From Vibrio sp. FE10 (lineage in GTDB: Bacteria; Pseudomonadota; Gammaproteobacteria; Enterobacterales; Vibrionaceae), in contig NZ_AP028068.1 of the NCBI RefSeq assembly GCF_030297155.1, positions 186,001 through 250,000 of the forward strand: a stretch of 64,000 nt of DNA, in the 5' to 3' direction. Positions within the stretch are counted from its first letter, which is position 1. Each line of letters opens with the position of its first letter. Shown here piece after piece: positions 54,598 to 63,975 of this stretch. The notes under the pieces were generated by a model. It made no database searches. It was not told the origin of the DNA and saw only the letters and a list, made by a program, of their open reading frames with translations. Made by a program: the position numbers and the translations under genes.

Positions 54598-54696
54598 ATG
54601 AGAAAATACTATCTTAATAAGTTAAAAAGCACCTGTAGCAAGCTCGAAAGAGAAGCACTACGAACACTTATAGAGCTATGTAACTGGCGTTATTAG
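54598..54696 (+). CDS. SgrT-like small protein (candidate)
   Basis: A 32-codon ORF (MRKYYLNKLKSTCSKLERE..., ending ELCNWRY) inside the SgrS-like RNA, with AAGAGAAG about 10 bases upstream of the ATG. From memory, E. coli SgrT begins MRQFYQHYF and has an Arg/Leu-rich helix ending in a Trp-Asp sequence. The shared MR-(Q/K)-aromatic-Tyr start and the Leu-rich helix closing in Trp are suggestive but short. In E. coli, SgrT blocks the glucose transporter PtsG directly. Confidence 0.55.
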   Translation: MRKYYLNKLKSTCSKLEREALRTLIELCNWRY

Positions 54697-54718
54697 TACA
54701 CTTTTTAGCACCGAGTTA

Positions 54719-54783
54719 ACGCGAGTTGAGTACAACCTAATATGCTCCTACCCCCAATATGAGTTAGGTCTCAACTCGCTTTT
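54719..54783 (+). terminator. intrinsic terminator of the SgrS-like RNA
   Basis: GCGAGTTGAG (54721-54730) pairs perfectly with CTCAACTCGC (54770-54779), and ACCTAA with TTAGGT inside. Four T follow, and the apical loop is C-rich. Confidence 0.8.
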
Positions 54784-54844
54784 CCATTCCAAACACCCTC
54801 TCAACCCTGCTGTACCAATCGCTCACACACTCGATAAATTTCTG

Positions 54845-54859
54845 TTGTCGACTCGACAA
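54845..54859. promoter_or_regulatory. 15-bp palindrome upstream of rimK
   Basis: TTGTCGACTCGACAA is a perfect palindrome around one central base, bordered by AAATTT on both sides. It lies about 140 bases before rimK. The ligand is unknown. Confidence 0.35.
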
Positions 54860-54997
54860 ATTTAATTCGTTTTCTTAGTTAAACGAAAAGCCTTAAGGTT
54901 CGCCCCGAAGCAAGCAAGGAGCCTCAGAAAAACTGAAAGCTCAGCTAACAACTAATTTATTTGCAGTTACCAATCAGGTATTAACTAAGGAAACGCC

Positions 54998-55903
54998 ATG
55001 CGTATCGCAATTCTTTCTCGCAACGAAAATCTATACTCTACTTCTCGCTTAAAAGCGGCAGGAGAAGCTCGTGGTCACCAGGTCGATGTTATCGACACGC
55101 TGCACTGTGATATAGATATCGCGAGTAACAATCCGAAGATTCGCTACATGGGTGAAGAGCTACCTCAATACGATGCTGTTATTCCACGTATTGGCGCTTC
55201 CATTACCTTTTACGGCACTGCGGTTGTTCGCCAATTCGAAATGATGGGCACTTTTTGTATCAATGAGTCTGTAGCTATCAGTCGTTCTCGCGACAAACTG
55301 CGCTCACTGCAACTGTTGTCTCGTAAAGGTATTGGCTTACCAAAAACAGGTTTTGCTAGCCGCCCTGACAAGATTCAAGACTTGATCAAAAACGTAGGTG
55401 GTGCGCCACTGGTTATCAAGCTTCTTGAAGGTACTCAAGGTATCGGTGTGGTTCTGGCTGAAACAAACAAAGCAGCTGAAAGCGTTATCGAAGCATTCAT
55501 GGGCCTAAAAGCGAACATCTTGGTTCAAGAGTTCATTGAAGAAGCTAATGGCGCAGACATCCGTTGTTTTGTTGTGGGTAACAAGGTTATTGCAGCAATG
55601 AAGCGCCAAGCTGGTGAGGGTGAATTCCGCTCTAACCTGCACCGTGGCGGCACAGCTCAACTGGTTAAACTAACCAAAGAAGAGCGCGCGACAGCGATCA
55701 ACGCGGCGAAAATCATGGGGTTAAACCTATGTGGTGTCGATATTCTACAATCTAAGAATGGCCCAGTTGTAATGGAAGTGAACTCTTCTCCAGGCCTAGA
55801 AGGTATCGAGAAAGCGACAGGCAAAGATGTAGCAGACATGATTTTCGGATTTATCGAGAAAAATGCAAAACCAAACGCTAACCGTACTCGTGGCAAAGGC
55901 TGA
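54998..55903 (+). CDS. rimK: RimK, ribosomal protein S6 glutamate ligase
   Basis: A 301-aa ATP-grasp ligase. The N-terminal RimK domain ([18 protein letters not shown]) is followed by the ATP-grasp core: [15 protein letters not shown] lysine loop, [17 protein letters not shown] and the metal site [14 protein letters not shown]. It adds glutamate residues to the C-terminus of ribosomal protein S6 in the cytoplasm, tuning ribosomes. It precedes a retropepsin-like partner gene by 32 bases; RimB, RimA and RimK work together in pseudomonads. Confidence 0.95.
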   Translation: MRIAILSRNENLYSTSRLKAAGEARGHQVDVIDTLHCDIDIASNNPKIRYMGEELPQYDAVIPRIGASITFYGTAVVRQFEMMGTFCINESVAISRSRDKLRSLQLLSRKGIGLPKTGFASRPDKIQDLIKNVGGAPLVIKLLEGTQGIGVVLAETNKAAESVIEAFMGLKANILVQEFIEEANGADIRCFVVGNKVIAAMKRQAGEGEFRSNLHRGGTAQLVKLTKEERATAINAAKIMGLNLCGVDILQSKNGPVVMEVNSSPGLEGIEKATGKDVADMIFGFIEKNAKPNANRTRGKG

Positions 55904-55935
55904 TTAAACGCCGTTTACTCATGATTGGAAAAAAC

Positions 55936-56364
55936 ATGAACAATAAAATGATCATAGGGAATACAGAAGCACTTTGCTTACCAGAGTTAGGGATAACTGG
56001 ACTACATACGCGTGTTGATACAGGGGCTCAAACCTCTTCTCTGCACGTAGACAATCTACTATGTGTAAAAACAGACGGTGAAAACTTCGTTGAGTTCGAT
56101 CTTCACCCAGACGTTTACCACCTAGAAGAGACTGTGCGCTGCAAGGCGAAGCTGAAAACGAGTAAAAGAATCAAATCATCGAACGGCGAAGTTGAACACC
56201 GTTGTGTGATTGAAACCATGCTAAAAATTGGTGGTCAGGAATGGCCTATCGATATCACGCTAAGTAACCGTCAGGATATGACTTACATGATGCTGCTTGG
56301 TCGTCAAGGCATGAGTGACAAAGTGATTGTTGACCCAGCGGGCGAATTTCTAATTTCCCACTAA
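55936..56364 (+). CDS. RimB-like retropepsin-fold protease (RimK partner)
   Basis: About 142 aa from ATG 55936, with GGA 8 bases upstream; an ATG 15 bases earlier lacks one. The PF05618-type 'ATP-dependent zinc protease' family is in fact retropepsin-like, with the active Asp in RVDTGAQTSSLH. A later LGRQGM segment is typical. In the described RimABK system RimB cleaves or trims modified S6. A terminator at 56411-56439 ends the pair. Confidence 0.88.
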   Translation: MNNKMIIGNTEALCLPELGITGLHTRVDTGAQTSSLHVDNLLCVKTDGENFVEFDLHPDVYHLEETVRCKAKLKTSKRIKSSNGEVEHRCVIETMLKIGGQEWPIDITLSNRQDMTYMMLLGRQGMSDKVIVDPAGEFLISH

Positions 56365-56410
56365 TTGAACTGCTCCACAGCTCAAATAGTGAGTCAACAA
56401 CACGTATTAA

Positions 56411-56439
56411 TTAAGGCCAGTCTTTGAGACTGGCCTTAA
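56411..56439. terminator. intrinsic terminator of rimK operon
   Basis: TTAAGGCCAGTCT (56411-56423) pairs perfectly with AGACTGGCCTTAA (56427-56439). It is probably shared with the convergent gene. Confidence 0.85.
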
Positions 56440-57228
56440 TTATTTATGGCGATTTTTTTTCTCTTTAAACCCAAACCGCCAAACAGATTTAACCAAACCT
56501 TTGAGTTTGATTTTAGTCACTCGCCAATGTGTCACTGGCCTTCTTGGTGCACTCATCAGCAGATGTTCAAACGCTTGCTCACTCAAATTCACTTGTCCCC
56601 CATGCGCCACCAGCAAGGTGTCGAGCTGCATGTCATAGATACGAGATACCGACTCTCGATACTTATTGGGATGAAAAATTGGGAAAGGCGGAATCAGCTT
56701 CTTTTTGACCTCAACCATTAAGTCCGCTACGTAGGCGACACTGTGTGATGGGCAATAGACGGAAAGATCTCTGTCGGTATGGCCGGGCGTTTCCAGAACC
56801 AACCAATCATCAAAACCCGGAATGCTGTCTCCATCCGACAACTTGTAGTCCGGCTTTAGCTTCCTTGAATACCAAAGGTTTGCTTTGGGCTTGCCCAATC
56901 GATTCGCCATCCATCGTGCCAGCGCCAGATCGGTCAAATGCATCAATATGCCATCGATGCCGTGGTACCAATCCTTATCTCGATTTGCTGCAACCAAATT
57001 ACAATTAGTGAGCTTTCTGAGCTTGTGCGCTGCCCCTGCGTGATCTGGATGCATGTGTGTAACCACAACCGTATGGAGATCAGCAAAATCACGCCTAAGC
57101 TCGGTTTCAATGAAATCCTTCAAATGCGGGATGTCGGCTCGACATGCGCCATCAAGCAACAGTAATTTGTCTGGGTACTCCACCAAGTACATGTCTTGGA
57201 TGTAACCTTTAATGGTATGCAGCTGCAA
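56440..57228 (-). CDS. metallo-beta-lactamase-fold hydrolase
   Basis: 262 aa. The metal-binding motif is VVVTHMHPDHAGAAH (HxHxDH), with further ligands in ETPGHTD and later His residues. It begins without a signal peptide, so it is cytoplasmic. It resembles glyoxalase II/lactonase-like members of unassigned substrate. Confidence 0.85.
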   Translation of the reverse strand: MQLHTIKGYIQDMYLVEYPDKLLLLDGACRADIPHLKDFIETELRRDFADLHTVVVTHMHPDHAGAAHKLRKLTNCNLVAANRDKDWYHGIDGILMHLTDLALARWMANRLGKPKANLWYSRKLKPDYKLSDGDSIPGFDDWLVLETPGHTDRDLSVYCPSHSVAYVADLMVEVKKKLIPPFPIFHPNKYRESVSRIYDMQLDTLLVAHGGQVNLSEQAFEHLLMSAPRRPVTHWRVTKIKLKGLVKSVWRFGFKEKKNRHK

Positions 57229-57566
57229 ATCGTCTTCCTATTCGTCATTCCTATCCACTGGAATAAATTAACAGTTAAATAACAAGTGGTCTAACCAGAA
57301 TGTAGTAAAGATATATAAAATGTGATTTTTGGACACAAACCTGCTGATATAAATAACCAGAGGAAAATCAATCAAGCTAACATATGAATATTCACATAAC
57401 ACTGATTACAAGGAATTAAAATTACTAAACTATCTAGAGCACTATGCACTTTAAAGAAGAGATTCGAACCTATTATCAAATTAAATTTGAAAGTGTAACA
57501 AATACAAGGCTGTTGATGATTGTTAACTCATTGGTAACATTTACGTAAATTATCAAGGAGAACACA
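57229..57566. other. AT-rich promoter region of the MRJP-family gene
   Basis: No ORF or RNA is visible on either strand. A TTACGTAA palindrome near 57541-57548 and the ribosome site AAGGAG at 57556-57561 lie before the next gene. Confidence 0.4.
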
Positions 57567-58604
57567 ATGAAAAAAACAATAGTCAATACCATTCTTGCGA
57601 GCACTCTTTTATCCACTTATGCGCAAGCAGAGATAGAACTCATACCAACAATAAAACAAGCAACGATTGTTGCGACCATGAGTGAACGTCCAGGTAACCC
57701 TTCAGTTACACCTGACGGACGATTATTATTGAGCGTTCATCCACTTGACCATCCAGAAACTAAAGTCATTGAGTTAAGCGTGGCCGGAAATCAAACGCCA
57801 TACCCGACAACAAAGTATGCACAAGGTGAAAACTCTAAATTTAAAGCCGTCATTGCAATCCGGACAGATGACAACGGAGTCGCATGGATCCTAGATCTCG
57901 CGACTCATTCATTAACAGGTTGGGATACTCGTAAAGAAGTATTGGTAAAATCGATAAAAATACCAGCGTCTGTTCTAAAACCAACAAGCTTCCTACAAGA
58001 CTTTGCATTAGACCAAAAAAGGCAACGCATAATCATCGCTGATATGACCCAGAATGATCTGAAAAGTGAAGCAATCCCTGCCTTTATAACCGTTGACCTC
58101 AATACGGGTGAAGCTGTACGAGTAGCAGAAAATCATCCGTCAATGAAAGCCGACAGTAAAACCGGATTTGCGTTAAACCCAATAACCATAGATCCATCCT
58201 ACGAATGGGTTTATTTCGGAGCGGTCAATGGCCGTACTGTTTACCGAGTAAAAGCGAGTGAGTTTGATAATAATGGGCAGGAAGTCGCAGACAATATTGA
58301 AAAATACGCCGATAAACCTTACTCCGATGGCATTACGGTAGACAGTGCTCAGAACGTTTATATTACCGATATTGAAAGGAATGCGATTGGGGTTTCCACT
58401 CCCGATGGATACCGAATTATTGCCACACTATCAGACAACCAAACTTGGCCTGATGGCATGTCATTTGGTCCTGATGGTTATATTTACGTAACGGTGAATC
58501 AACTTGATCGAACTGCAGCCTTAAACAACGGCAAAGATACTGGTATAAGACCATTCGAAGTCGTAAAAATCAAAGCTTTGGCGAATGGAACCACCGGGCG
58601 ATAA
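57567..58604 (+). CDS. exported major royal jelly / gluconolactonase-like beta-propeller protein
   Basis: 345 aa with a signal peptide (about 1-21, cleaved after AQA). Beta-propeller-like repeats such as SVTPDGRLLLSVHP, YSDGITVDSAQNVYITDIE and WPDGMSFGPDGYIYVTVNQ are visible. Family members include yellow/MRJP proteins and SMP-30 lactonases. A calcium-dependent lactonase role is possible. It acts in the periplasm or outside and stands alone with a terminator. Confidence 0.82.
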   Translation: MKKTIVNTILASTLLSTYAQAEIELIPTIKQATIVATMSERPGNPSVTPDGRLLLSVHPLDHPETKVIELSVAGNQTPYPTTKYAQGENSKFKAVIAIRTDDNGVAWILDLATHSLTGWDTRKEVLVKSIKIPASVLKPTSFLQDFALDQKRQRIIIADMTQNDLKSEAIPAFITVDLNTGEAVRVAENHPSMKADSKTGFALNPITIDPSYEWVYFGAVNGRTVYRVKASEFDNNGQEVADNIEKYADKPYSDGITVDSAQNVYITDIERNAIGVSTPDGYRIIATLSDNQTWPDGMSFGPDGYIYVTVNQLDRTAALNNGKDTGIRPFEVVKIKALANGTTGR

Positions 58605-58612
58605 TCAAACAG

Positions 58613-58638
58613 AAGTGAGCCTCTAAATAGGCTCACTT
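58613..58638 (+). terminator. intrinsic terminator of the MRJP-family gene
   Basis: AAGTGAGCCT (58613-58622) pairs perfectly with AGGCTCACTT (58629-58638), followed by a pyrimidine-rich T stretch. Confidence 0.8.
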
Positions 58639-58774
58639 TCCTTTCTCGATCGTTATCCATCCCATCCCCACCAGTAAATGACAAAAATTTATCGTGACGA
58701 CAAAATACGTGATTTGTTGGCCTGAGTTATTAGGACTATATATGCGCCTCTAATTTATTGTCTGAGTGCTATAC

Positions 58775-59377
58775 ATGAACCAATTAATCGATGCTCTTTC
58801 TACCCAAGGTTACTTTGTTTGGGATGACTTCTTAACTCACGAAGAAGTAGTGGCATTGAGGGATTGCATTCCAGAGAACTGGAAAAAGGCTAGGATCGGC
58901 CGTAACGATGACGTAGCACGAGAAGCAACGATTCGTAGTGACAAAATTCAGTGGGTACGCCGTGATATGGGCGAACCAGCATCTCTGTTCCTCGACAAAA
59001 TGGAACAAATTCGTTTAGAAGCAAACCAAGCGTTCTTTTTAGGTCTGTTCGAATACGAAGCGCACTTTGCGAAATACGAAAAAGGCGACTTCTACCAGAA
59101 GCACTTAGACTGCTTCAAAGGCAACGAAAACCGCCGCCTAACCACCGTGTTCTACATGAATGACGAATGGTCTGAAGAAGACGCAGGAGAGCTCGTGGTT
59201 TACGATCTAAAAGACAATCACATCGCGACTATTCCACCAAAGGGTGGTCGACTGTTGGTATTCTTATCTGAACAGTTCCCACACGAGGTTCTACCAACCA
59301 ACACGGAGCGATTCAGTATCGCTGGTTGGTTCCGTATTAATGGCGTGAAAGACAACCAATTGGACATCGCACACTAA
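58775..59377 (+). CDS. 2-oxoglutarate/Fe(II)-dependent dioxygenase
   Basis: About 200 aa from ATG 58775; a GTG 9 bases earlier is in frame. The double-stranded beta-helix oxygenase fold shows its iron site as HLD (QKHLDCF) and a distal His (FPHEVLPT), and the 2OG-binding Arg in RFSIAGWFR. It belongs to the prolyl-4-hydroxylase-like PiuC/P4Hc branch. The substrate, protein or small molecule, is unknown. Single gene. Confidence 0.87.
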   Translation: MNQLIDALSTQGYFVWDDFLTHEEVVALRDCIPENWKKARIGRNDDVAREATIRSDKIQWVRRDMGEPASLFLDKMEQIRLEANQAFFLGLFEYEAHFAKYEKGDFYQKHLDCFKGNENRRLTTVFYMNDEWSEEDAGELVVYDLKDNHIATIPPKGGRLLVFLSEQFPHEVLPTNTERFSIAGWFRINGVKDNQLDIAH

Positions 59378-59426
59378 GCTAAGTCAATCCAGTCCAATCT
59401 CTATCTTATCCAGAGCCTATGTCATC

Positions 59427-59453
59427 AAAAGCCTCTCAACAGAGAGGCTTTTT
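59427..59453 (+). terminator. intrinsic terminator of the dioxygenase gene
   Basis: AAAAGCCTCT (59427-59436) pairs with AGAGGCTTTT, with more T after. Confidence 0.85.
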
Positions 59454-59606
59454 CGTAGATGAGAATCACTAGAAGTGACAAGTCTAATCGACCGCTTTCA
59501 TTAGCAGAGTCACAACACGGCTATTTGGCTTCACGATTGCTCTGGCGTAATAGAGAAAACTGATATTTAATAAATATTTACGATGCGTCTTAAAGAAGGA
59601 TTAATT

Positions 59607-60326
59607 ATGTCGTCTATCATCGTAGGTCATCGTGGTGTGGCGGGTACTCACCCAGAAAACACCAAAGTAAGCATTGAGCAAGCCGCTAATCTTGGCTTGA
59701 AGTGGGTCGAAGCCGATATTCAAGTCACTCTCGACGACCAACTTGTCGTTTGTCACGATCACACACTAGAACGCTGTAGTGATGGTAAAGGCCGTGTTGA
59801 TGAACACACCTTGGCAGAGCTGCGTCTGTTAGATTTTGGTAGCTGGAAATCAGAGCAGTTCACCGGTGAAAAAATACTGACTCTCACTGAGTTGTTAAGC
59901 TTGGTTGAAGCCCATGATCTGAGTGTTAACCTGGAAATTAAAGTCGATAGCAAACACCAAGCGCCTCATGTGGTCGATCTTCTGCACACAGAACTGATCC
60001 GCTCAACACTGGATACCGACAGGATCTTACTTTCAAGCTTCAGCCACCAAGTCGTTGCTGAAATGGCGCACCATTTACCGAGATACCGAGTTGGCGTGAT
60101 CACAGAGCAACTGACCCAAGCCGATCTTATGCTTATCAATGAGGTAAAAGCGTTCAGCTGTCACATGAACTATGAGCATGTCGATCAGAACGATCTCGAC
60201 ACGTTAAAAGAAGCGAACATTCAAACATGGTGCTACACCGTCAATGATCCGTCTCAGTTCAAATCTCTCTCCAAAGTAGACGCTGTATTCACTGATTTTC
60301 CGAATCAATTCGGCGCTATAAATTGA
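59607..60326 (+). CDS. cytoplasmic glycerophosphodiester phosphodiesterase (UgpQ-like)
   Basis: About 239 aa from ATG 59607, with AAGGA 6 bases upstream; the frame extends 24 bases earlier. GDPD barrel: HRGVAGTHPENT, then EADIQVTLDDQLVVCHDHTLER with the acidic metal ligands and the catalytic His. There is no signal peptide, so it is UgpQ-type rather than periplasmic GlpQ. It hydrolyses glycerophosphodiesters to glycerol-3-phosphate and an alcohol. Confidence 0.9.
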   Translation: MSSIIVGHRGVAGTHPENTKVSIEQAANLGLKWVEADIQVTLDDQLVVCHDHTLERCSDGKGRVDEHTLAELRLLDFGSWKSEQFTGEKILTLTELLSLVEAHDLSVNLEIKVDSKHQAPHVVDLLHTELIRSTLDTDRILLSSFSHQVVAEMAHHLPRYRVGVITEQLTQADLMLINEVKAFSCHMNYEHVDQNDLDTLKEANIQTWCYTVNDPSQFKSLSKVDAVFTDFPNQFGAIN

Positions 60327-60486
60327 CCGAGCGAATACCGAAAAAGCACGCCTCAAGAGACATTAAAATTAACCCCAATAAACCTGAAAATTAGGTAGTA
60401 AACGCAAGTGAGTAGGAGTACATTCCGCTACTCACTTGGTTTCATTAGCTCACTCTATTCAGACAGCTTCATCGGTTACTTAATTT

Positions 60487-61224
60487 ATGGATCTCATTTT
60501 TAGTCCAACTTACCCAATTTTGGGTGCAATCTTCATTTTCGCCGCTATTGTTCGTGGCTTCTCAGGTTTCGGGTTCACCTTAGTGGCATTGCCATTAAGC
60601 GCGCTATTCGTCCCTGTTATCGAACTGGTTCCTGTTTTCATGTTGATTGACCTACTCGGCAATATTCAATTGCTGCCAAAGGTTCGAAAGCACGTTAACT
60701 GGCGCTGGGTTTCAAAGGTATTTATCCCTTGTTTGGCCTTCACTCCGGTCGGCTTACTGCTACTCAAATCGGTTAGCCAAGACACGATCATCTTGATCAT
60801 CAGCGCTTTTATCTTTGCGTCTGCACTAATGATCTACAAAGGCTTTCAATACCGAAGTGAACCTAGGTTTGCGCCCTATATTCTCGGCAGTCTTGCTGGA
60901 GTAATGAATGGTGCGGCTTCAATGTCTGGGCCTCCGGTTGGCACGCATGCACTAGCAAGCCCAGTCGAGCCTCATATTGCCAGGGCAGGTCTTATCGCGT
61001 TCTTTGTATTGGCCGATTCCAGTGCGTTTGTTTCGGCATCGATAGCGGGATTAGTCGACCGTGATGTGGTTTGGCTGACGATTGTACTTTTGCCAAGCAG
61101 CATGTTTGGTGGCTATGTCGGGTCGAAACTGTTCGAGAGATTTGGCGGAGAGAAATTCAAGCCTGTCACTATTGCCCTGCTGGTGGTGATTGCCATATTC
61201 AGTGCAGGGCGAGTGTTAATCTAA
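60487..61224 (+). CDS. TauE/SafE-family membrane exporter
   Basis: 245 aa with seven or eight membrane helices in two similar halves. Conserved residues in FSGFGFTLVALPL and GVMNGAASMSGPPVG mark the TauE/SafE family, thought to export sulfite or organosulfonate-derived anions. No linked sulfonate genes are visible. It stands alone. Confidence 0.88.
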   Translation: MDLIFSPTYPILGAIFIFAAIVRGFSGFGFTLVALPLSALFVPVIELVPVFMLIDLLGNIQLLPKVRKHVNWRWVSKVFIPCLAFTPVGLLLLKSVSQDTIILIISAFIFASALMIYKGFQYRSEPRFAPYILGSLAGVMNGAASMSGPPVGTHALASPVEPHIARAGLIAFFVLADSSAFVSASIAGLVDRDVVWLTIVLLPSSMFGGYVGSKLFERFGGEKFKPVTIALLVVIAIFSAGRVLI

Positions 61225-61314
61225 GTTAAGTAAGTGAACATCTAAGCTCGGCAGGTGAAAACTAAAGTTAGATTAGTGAAAACCTAAGCTGGACGAGTAA
61301 AAACAATCTGGGTG

Positions 61315-62136
61315 CTACCATTCGATATGGATAGGAGTGCCCATTTTGACTAGCTCAATAAACGCATCCATATCTTGATTGGTTAAAGCAATACAACCAT
61401 CCGTCCAATCAAAACTTTGAATAAAACTTTGCGAACGACGCTCACCATTTTTGATGCCGTGGATTTTGATATTTCCTCCAGGACTCACATCGTGTTTTTC
61501 GGCCCACTCTCTGTCGGCGGATTGTGGGTAGTTGATGTGCACTGAACGATAAAAATCAGACTCTTCCATAATATAATCGAGCTTGTATTGCCCTTCTGGA
61601 GTTCGATTATCCCCTTCAAATCGCTTATGCCCTTTGGGCTGCTTACCCAAGGCGATACGAAACTCCTGTACGACCTCATCGTCTTTAAATAAGTACATTC
61701 GACGCTTTGATTTATCGACCTTAACCAAAGTGACCACTTGAAGTAACGGGTCTATCTCTGAATCAATATTAGGTACGCTGTAAAACTGTTGGGATGAGCT
61801 TTGAGGTGGACGTTTCGATGAACCTTGAGAAAGCTGAGCAACCTTATTCTTATTGTCGTCAGAACCACTTTCAAGAACATCATCCACAACAATCACATTG
61901 TTTGAGTTCTCTAGAGATCGAGAAGGAGCAGACTCAAACACAATGGTTTCTATCGCCGTTGCATCGGAAACGATTTTCTCGACTACAAGCTTCTGCGCTT
62001 GTGATTTCTGAGTTACTGACTTCTGCGTTGCTGGCGGCTTTACATATTGCGGCGTATCCGTAGCAGAAGAAGTCGCTGAATAAATCAGAGAGCTCGCAAA
62101 GAGTAAGTACAGTGATAAAGGCAAAAACAACCGCAC
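61315..62136 (-). CDS. periplasmic L,D-transpeptidase (YkuD domain)
   Basis: 273 aa. An N-terminal signal peptide (about 1-23) is followed by a low-complexity Ser/Lys/Gln linker to about 115. The YkuD domain has HGIKNG and the catalytic Cys in SFDWTDGCIALTN. Such enzymes cross-link peptidoglycan or attach lipoproteins to it. The start lies 2 bases after the stop of the GNAT gene, so the two are cotranscribed. Confidence 0.9.
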   Translation of the reverse strand: MRLFLPLSLYLLFASSLIYSATSSATDTPQYVKPPATQKSVTQKSQAQKLVVEKIVSDATAIETIVFESAPSRSLENSNNVIVVDDVLESGSDDNKNKVAQLSQGSSKRPPQSSSQQFYSVPNIDSEIDPLLQVVTLVKVDKSKRRMYLFKDDEVVQEFRIALGKQPKGHKRFEGDNRTPEGQYKLDYIMEESDFYRSVHINYPQSADREWAEKHDVSPGGNIKIHGIKNGERRSQSFIQSFDWTDGCIALTNQDMDAFIELVKMGTPIHIEW

Positions 62137-62138
62137 CT

Positions 62139-62621
62139 TTATATTCCCTCTAAGCTCATAGACATGGTTCGAGATTGAGTTTCCATTCCTAACGACTCGT
62201 AGAAACTCTGAGCTTGCTGGTTAAACTCCATCACTTCCAAACGAAGCTCTATCGCTCCTCTGGCCTGCGACCATTGGTTGAATGACTTCATCAACGCCTT
62301 GCCGACACCTTGGCTTTGAATCTGATCGTTGACCACAATCGTGTTCACCCGCGCAACCTTATGTGGCTGAATAAAACTTACCCCTTTGTTCTGCGTCACT
62401 TTGCCGGCAAGAAAGCCAACGACCTGTTCGTCTTGAACCGCAACAAAGAAGGAACCAAGCGGATCTATCATCAACCCTAACCAATACTCTTCGCTGTCGC
62501 CAAGGCTTCGTGACGGTGGTGCAAACACCATAGGTGCACCAAGATGATGTTGGCGGTTTATCTGCTCAGAAAGCGCTAAAATAGAGCGAATGTCAGTTAC
62601 CTTTGCGGTACGGATTTGCAT
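62139..62621 (-). CDS. GNAT-family acetyltransferase
   Basis: About 160 aa from ATG 62621, with AAGGTGA 5 bases upstream; an ATG 24 bases earlier is in frame. GNAT core: VNTIVVNDQIQSQGVGKALMKSF, with the Q-x-x-G-x-G acetyl-CoA loop, then LEVMEFNQQAQSFYESLGM. The substrate is unknown. It heads the short operon with the L,D-transpeptidase. Confidence 0.88.
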   Translation of the reverse strand: MQIRTAKVTDIRSILALSEQINRQHHLGAPMVFAPPSRSLGDSEEYWLGLMIDPLGSFFVAVQDEQVVGFLAGKVTQNKGVSFIQPHKVARVNTIVVNDQIQSQGVGKALMKSFNQWSQARGAIELRLEVMEFNQQAQSFYESLGMETQSRTMSMSLEGI

Positions 62622-62830
62622 ATCATCACCTTGTTTGAATTCCATAATACCTTAGCAAAAATGACTTACTTGTGCACCGTTGTCCTAGCCAACTCAGGTA
62701 TCTTATAGAGGCTCCAAATGGATATTAGGCTGTATTTAAACGGGAATTGTTCCGCAAATCTAAGGCACATTAGTAGCCTTTGAATGCTACTATCTCTGCA
62801 GAATCAATACACTAACGACTGGATACCTAT

Positions 62831-63811
62831 ATGATTAAGTTTGCTGTAATTGGAACCAATTGGATTACACAAAAGTTTGTTCAAGCTGCCCATGAAACTC
62901 AATCGATGCAACTTGCTGCGGTTTATTCACGAAACTTAGACAGCGCGGCACAGTTCGCCCAAGAATTTGACGTTGAAACGACTTATGACTCTCTTGAAGC
63001 ATTAGCCAATGACAGCACAATAACAGCGGTTTACATCGCGTCTCCAAACTCAATGCACTGTGAGCAATCGATCTTGATGATGAAGCACGGCAAGCATGTG
63101 ATTTGTGAGAAACCTGTTGCGTCGAATATTGATGAAGCCACTCGAATGTTTGAAGTCGCAGAGCAAAACGGCGTGGTGCTGTTTGAAGCGTATAAATCTC
63201 AGTTCCTACCGAACTTTAAGCAAATCCAACTTGGGTTAGAAAAAATAGGCAAAGTGCATAAAGCGCACATCAATTACTGCCAATATTCATCGCGCTACCA
63301 AAAGTACCTCAACGGTGAAAATCCAAATACGTTCAACCCTGCCTTCTCAAACGGCTCAATGGTCGACATTGGTTTCTATTGTGTTGCCGCTTCCGTGGCA
63401 CTGTTTGGCAAGCCTCAAGCAGCTCACGCTTCTGCTAAGTTGCTTGATTCTGGCGTGGATGCTCATGGCTGTGCGATCTTCCAATACCCTGAGTTCGATG
63501 TGACTCTCGCACACTCTAAGGTCAGTGATTCCTACGCACCTAGTGAGATCCAAGGGGAACAAGGGGCGATCATTATCGATCACATCGCTGAATGTACCGA
63601 CGTTAAGATCCGCTATCGTGATGGCACAGTAGAAAACCTCACTCAACATCAAAGTGAGAACTCAATGAGTTATGAAGCGCAAGCCTTTGCCGATTGTATC
63701 CATGGCGATCAAGCAATCAAAGCTCAAACAACACAGCGCGCTTTAACCGTTTGCAAGCTAATTACAGAGATGCGTCAGCAAGTTGGTGTCGTTTACCCTG
63801 CAGACAAATAG
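62831..63811 (+). CDS. Gfo/Idh/MocA-family NAD(P)-dependent oxidoreductase
   Basis: 326 aa. The N-terminal Rossmann fold begins IKFAVIGTNWI, with a modified dinucleotide loop (GTNWIT in place of GxGxxG). Then come YIASPNSMHCEQ and the EKPVASN motif with its key Lys. The C-terminal half is the substrate/dimer domain. It acts on sugars or their derivatives; the substrate is unknown. Confidence 0.9.
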   Translation: MIKFAVIGTNWITQKFVQAAHETQSMQLAAVYSRNLDSAAQFAQEFDVETTYDSLEALANDSTITAVYIASPNSMHCEQSILMMKHGKHVICEKPVASNIDEATRMFEVAEQNGVVLFEAYKSQFLPNFKQIQLGLEKIGKVHKAHINYCQYSSRYQKYLNGENPNTFNPAFSNGSMVDIGFYCVAASVALFGKPQAAHASAKLLDSGVDAHGCAIFQYPEFDVTLAHSKVSDSYAPSEIQGEQGAIIIDHIAECTDVKIRYRDGTVENLTQHQSENSMSYEAQAFADCIHGDQAIKAQTTQRALTVCKLITEMRQQVGVVYPADK

Positions 63812-63975
63812 GCACCACAAATACGCTAATGGTCTGATAACTAAGAAATAGTCATTTATACATAACCAAATTTAATCTTTACGACAAACAACTGGATTAG
63901 TTGATTAGAGAGTCATCTGTTTAAATCCGCGTTCGATATCTATCGTACTTATTTAATTTATTGAAGGTGTGTAAA

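Larger units (their letters stand above)
54541..54783 (+). ncRNA. SgrS-like dual-function small RNA (candidate)
   Basis: A compact transcription unit divergent from sgrR: a promoter, a 5' hairpin, a 32-codon ORF with SgrT-like character, and a strong intrinsic terminator. The predicted length of about 243 nt is close to E. coli SgrS (about 227 nt, encoding a 43-aa SgrT). The terminator stem encloses a C-rich loop (CTCCTACCCCC) that could face Shine-Dalgarno sequences. Location and architecture are seen in the sequence; identity as SgrS is inferred. The ptsG-pairing sequence could not be confirmed because no ptsG is in the window. Confidence 0.65.
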
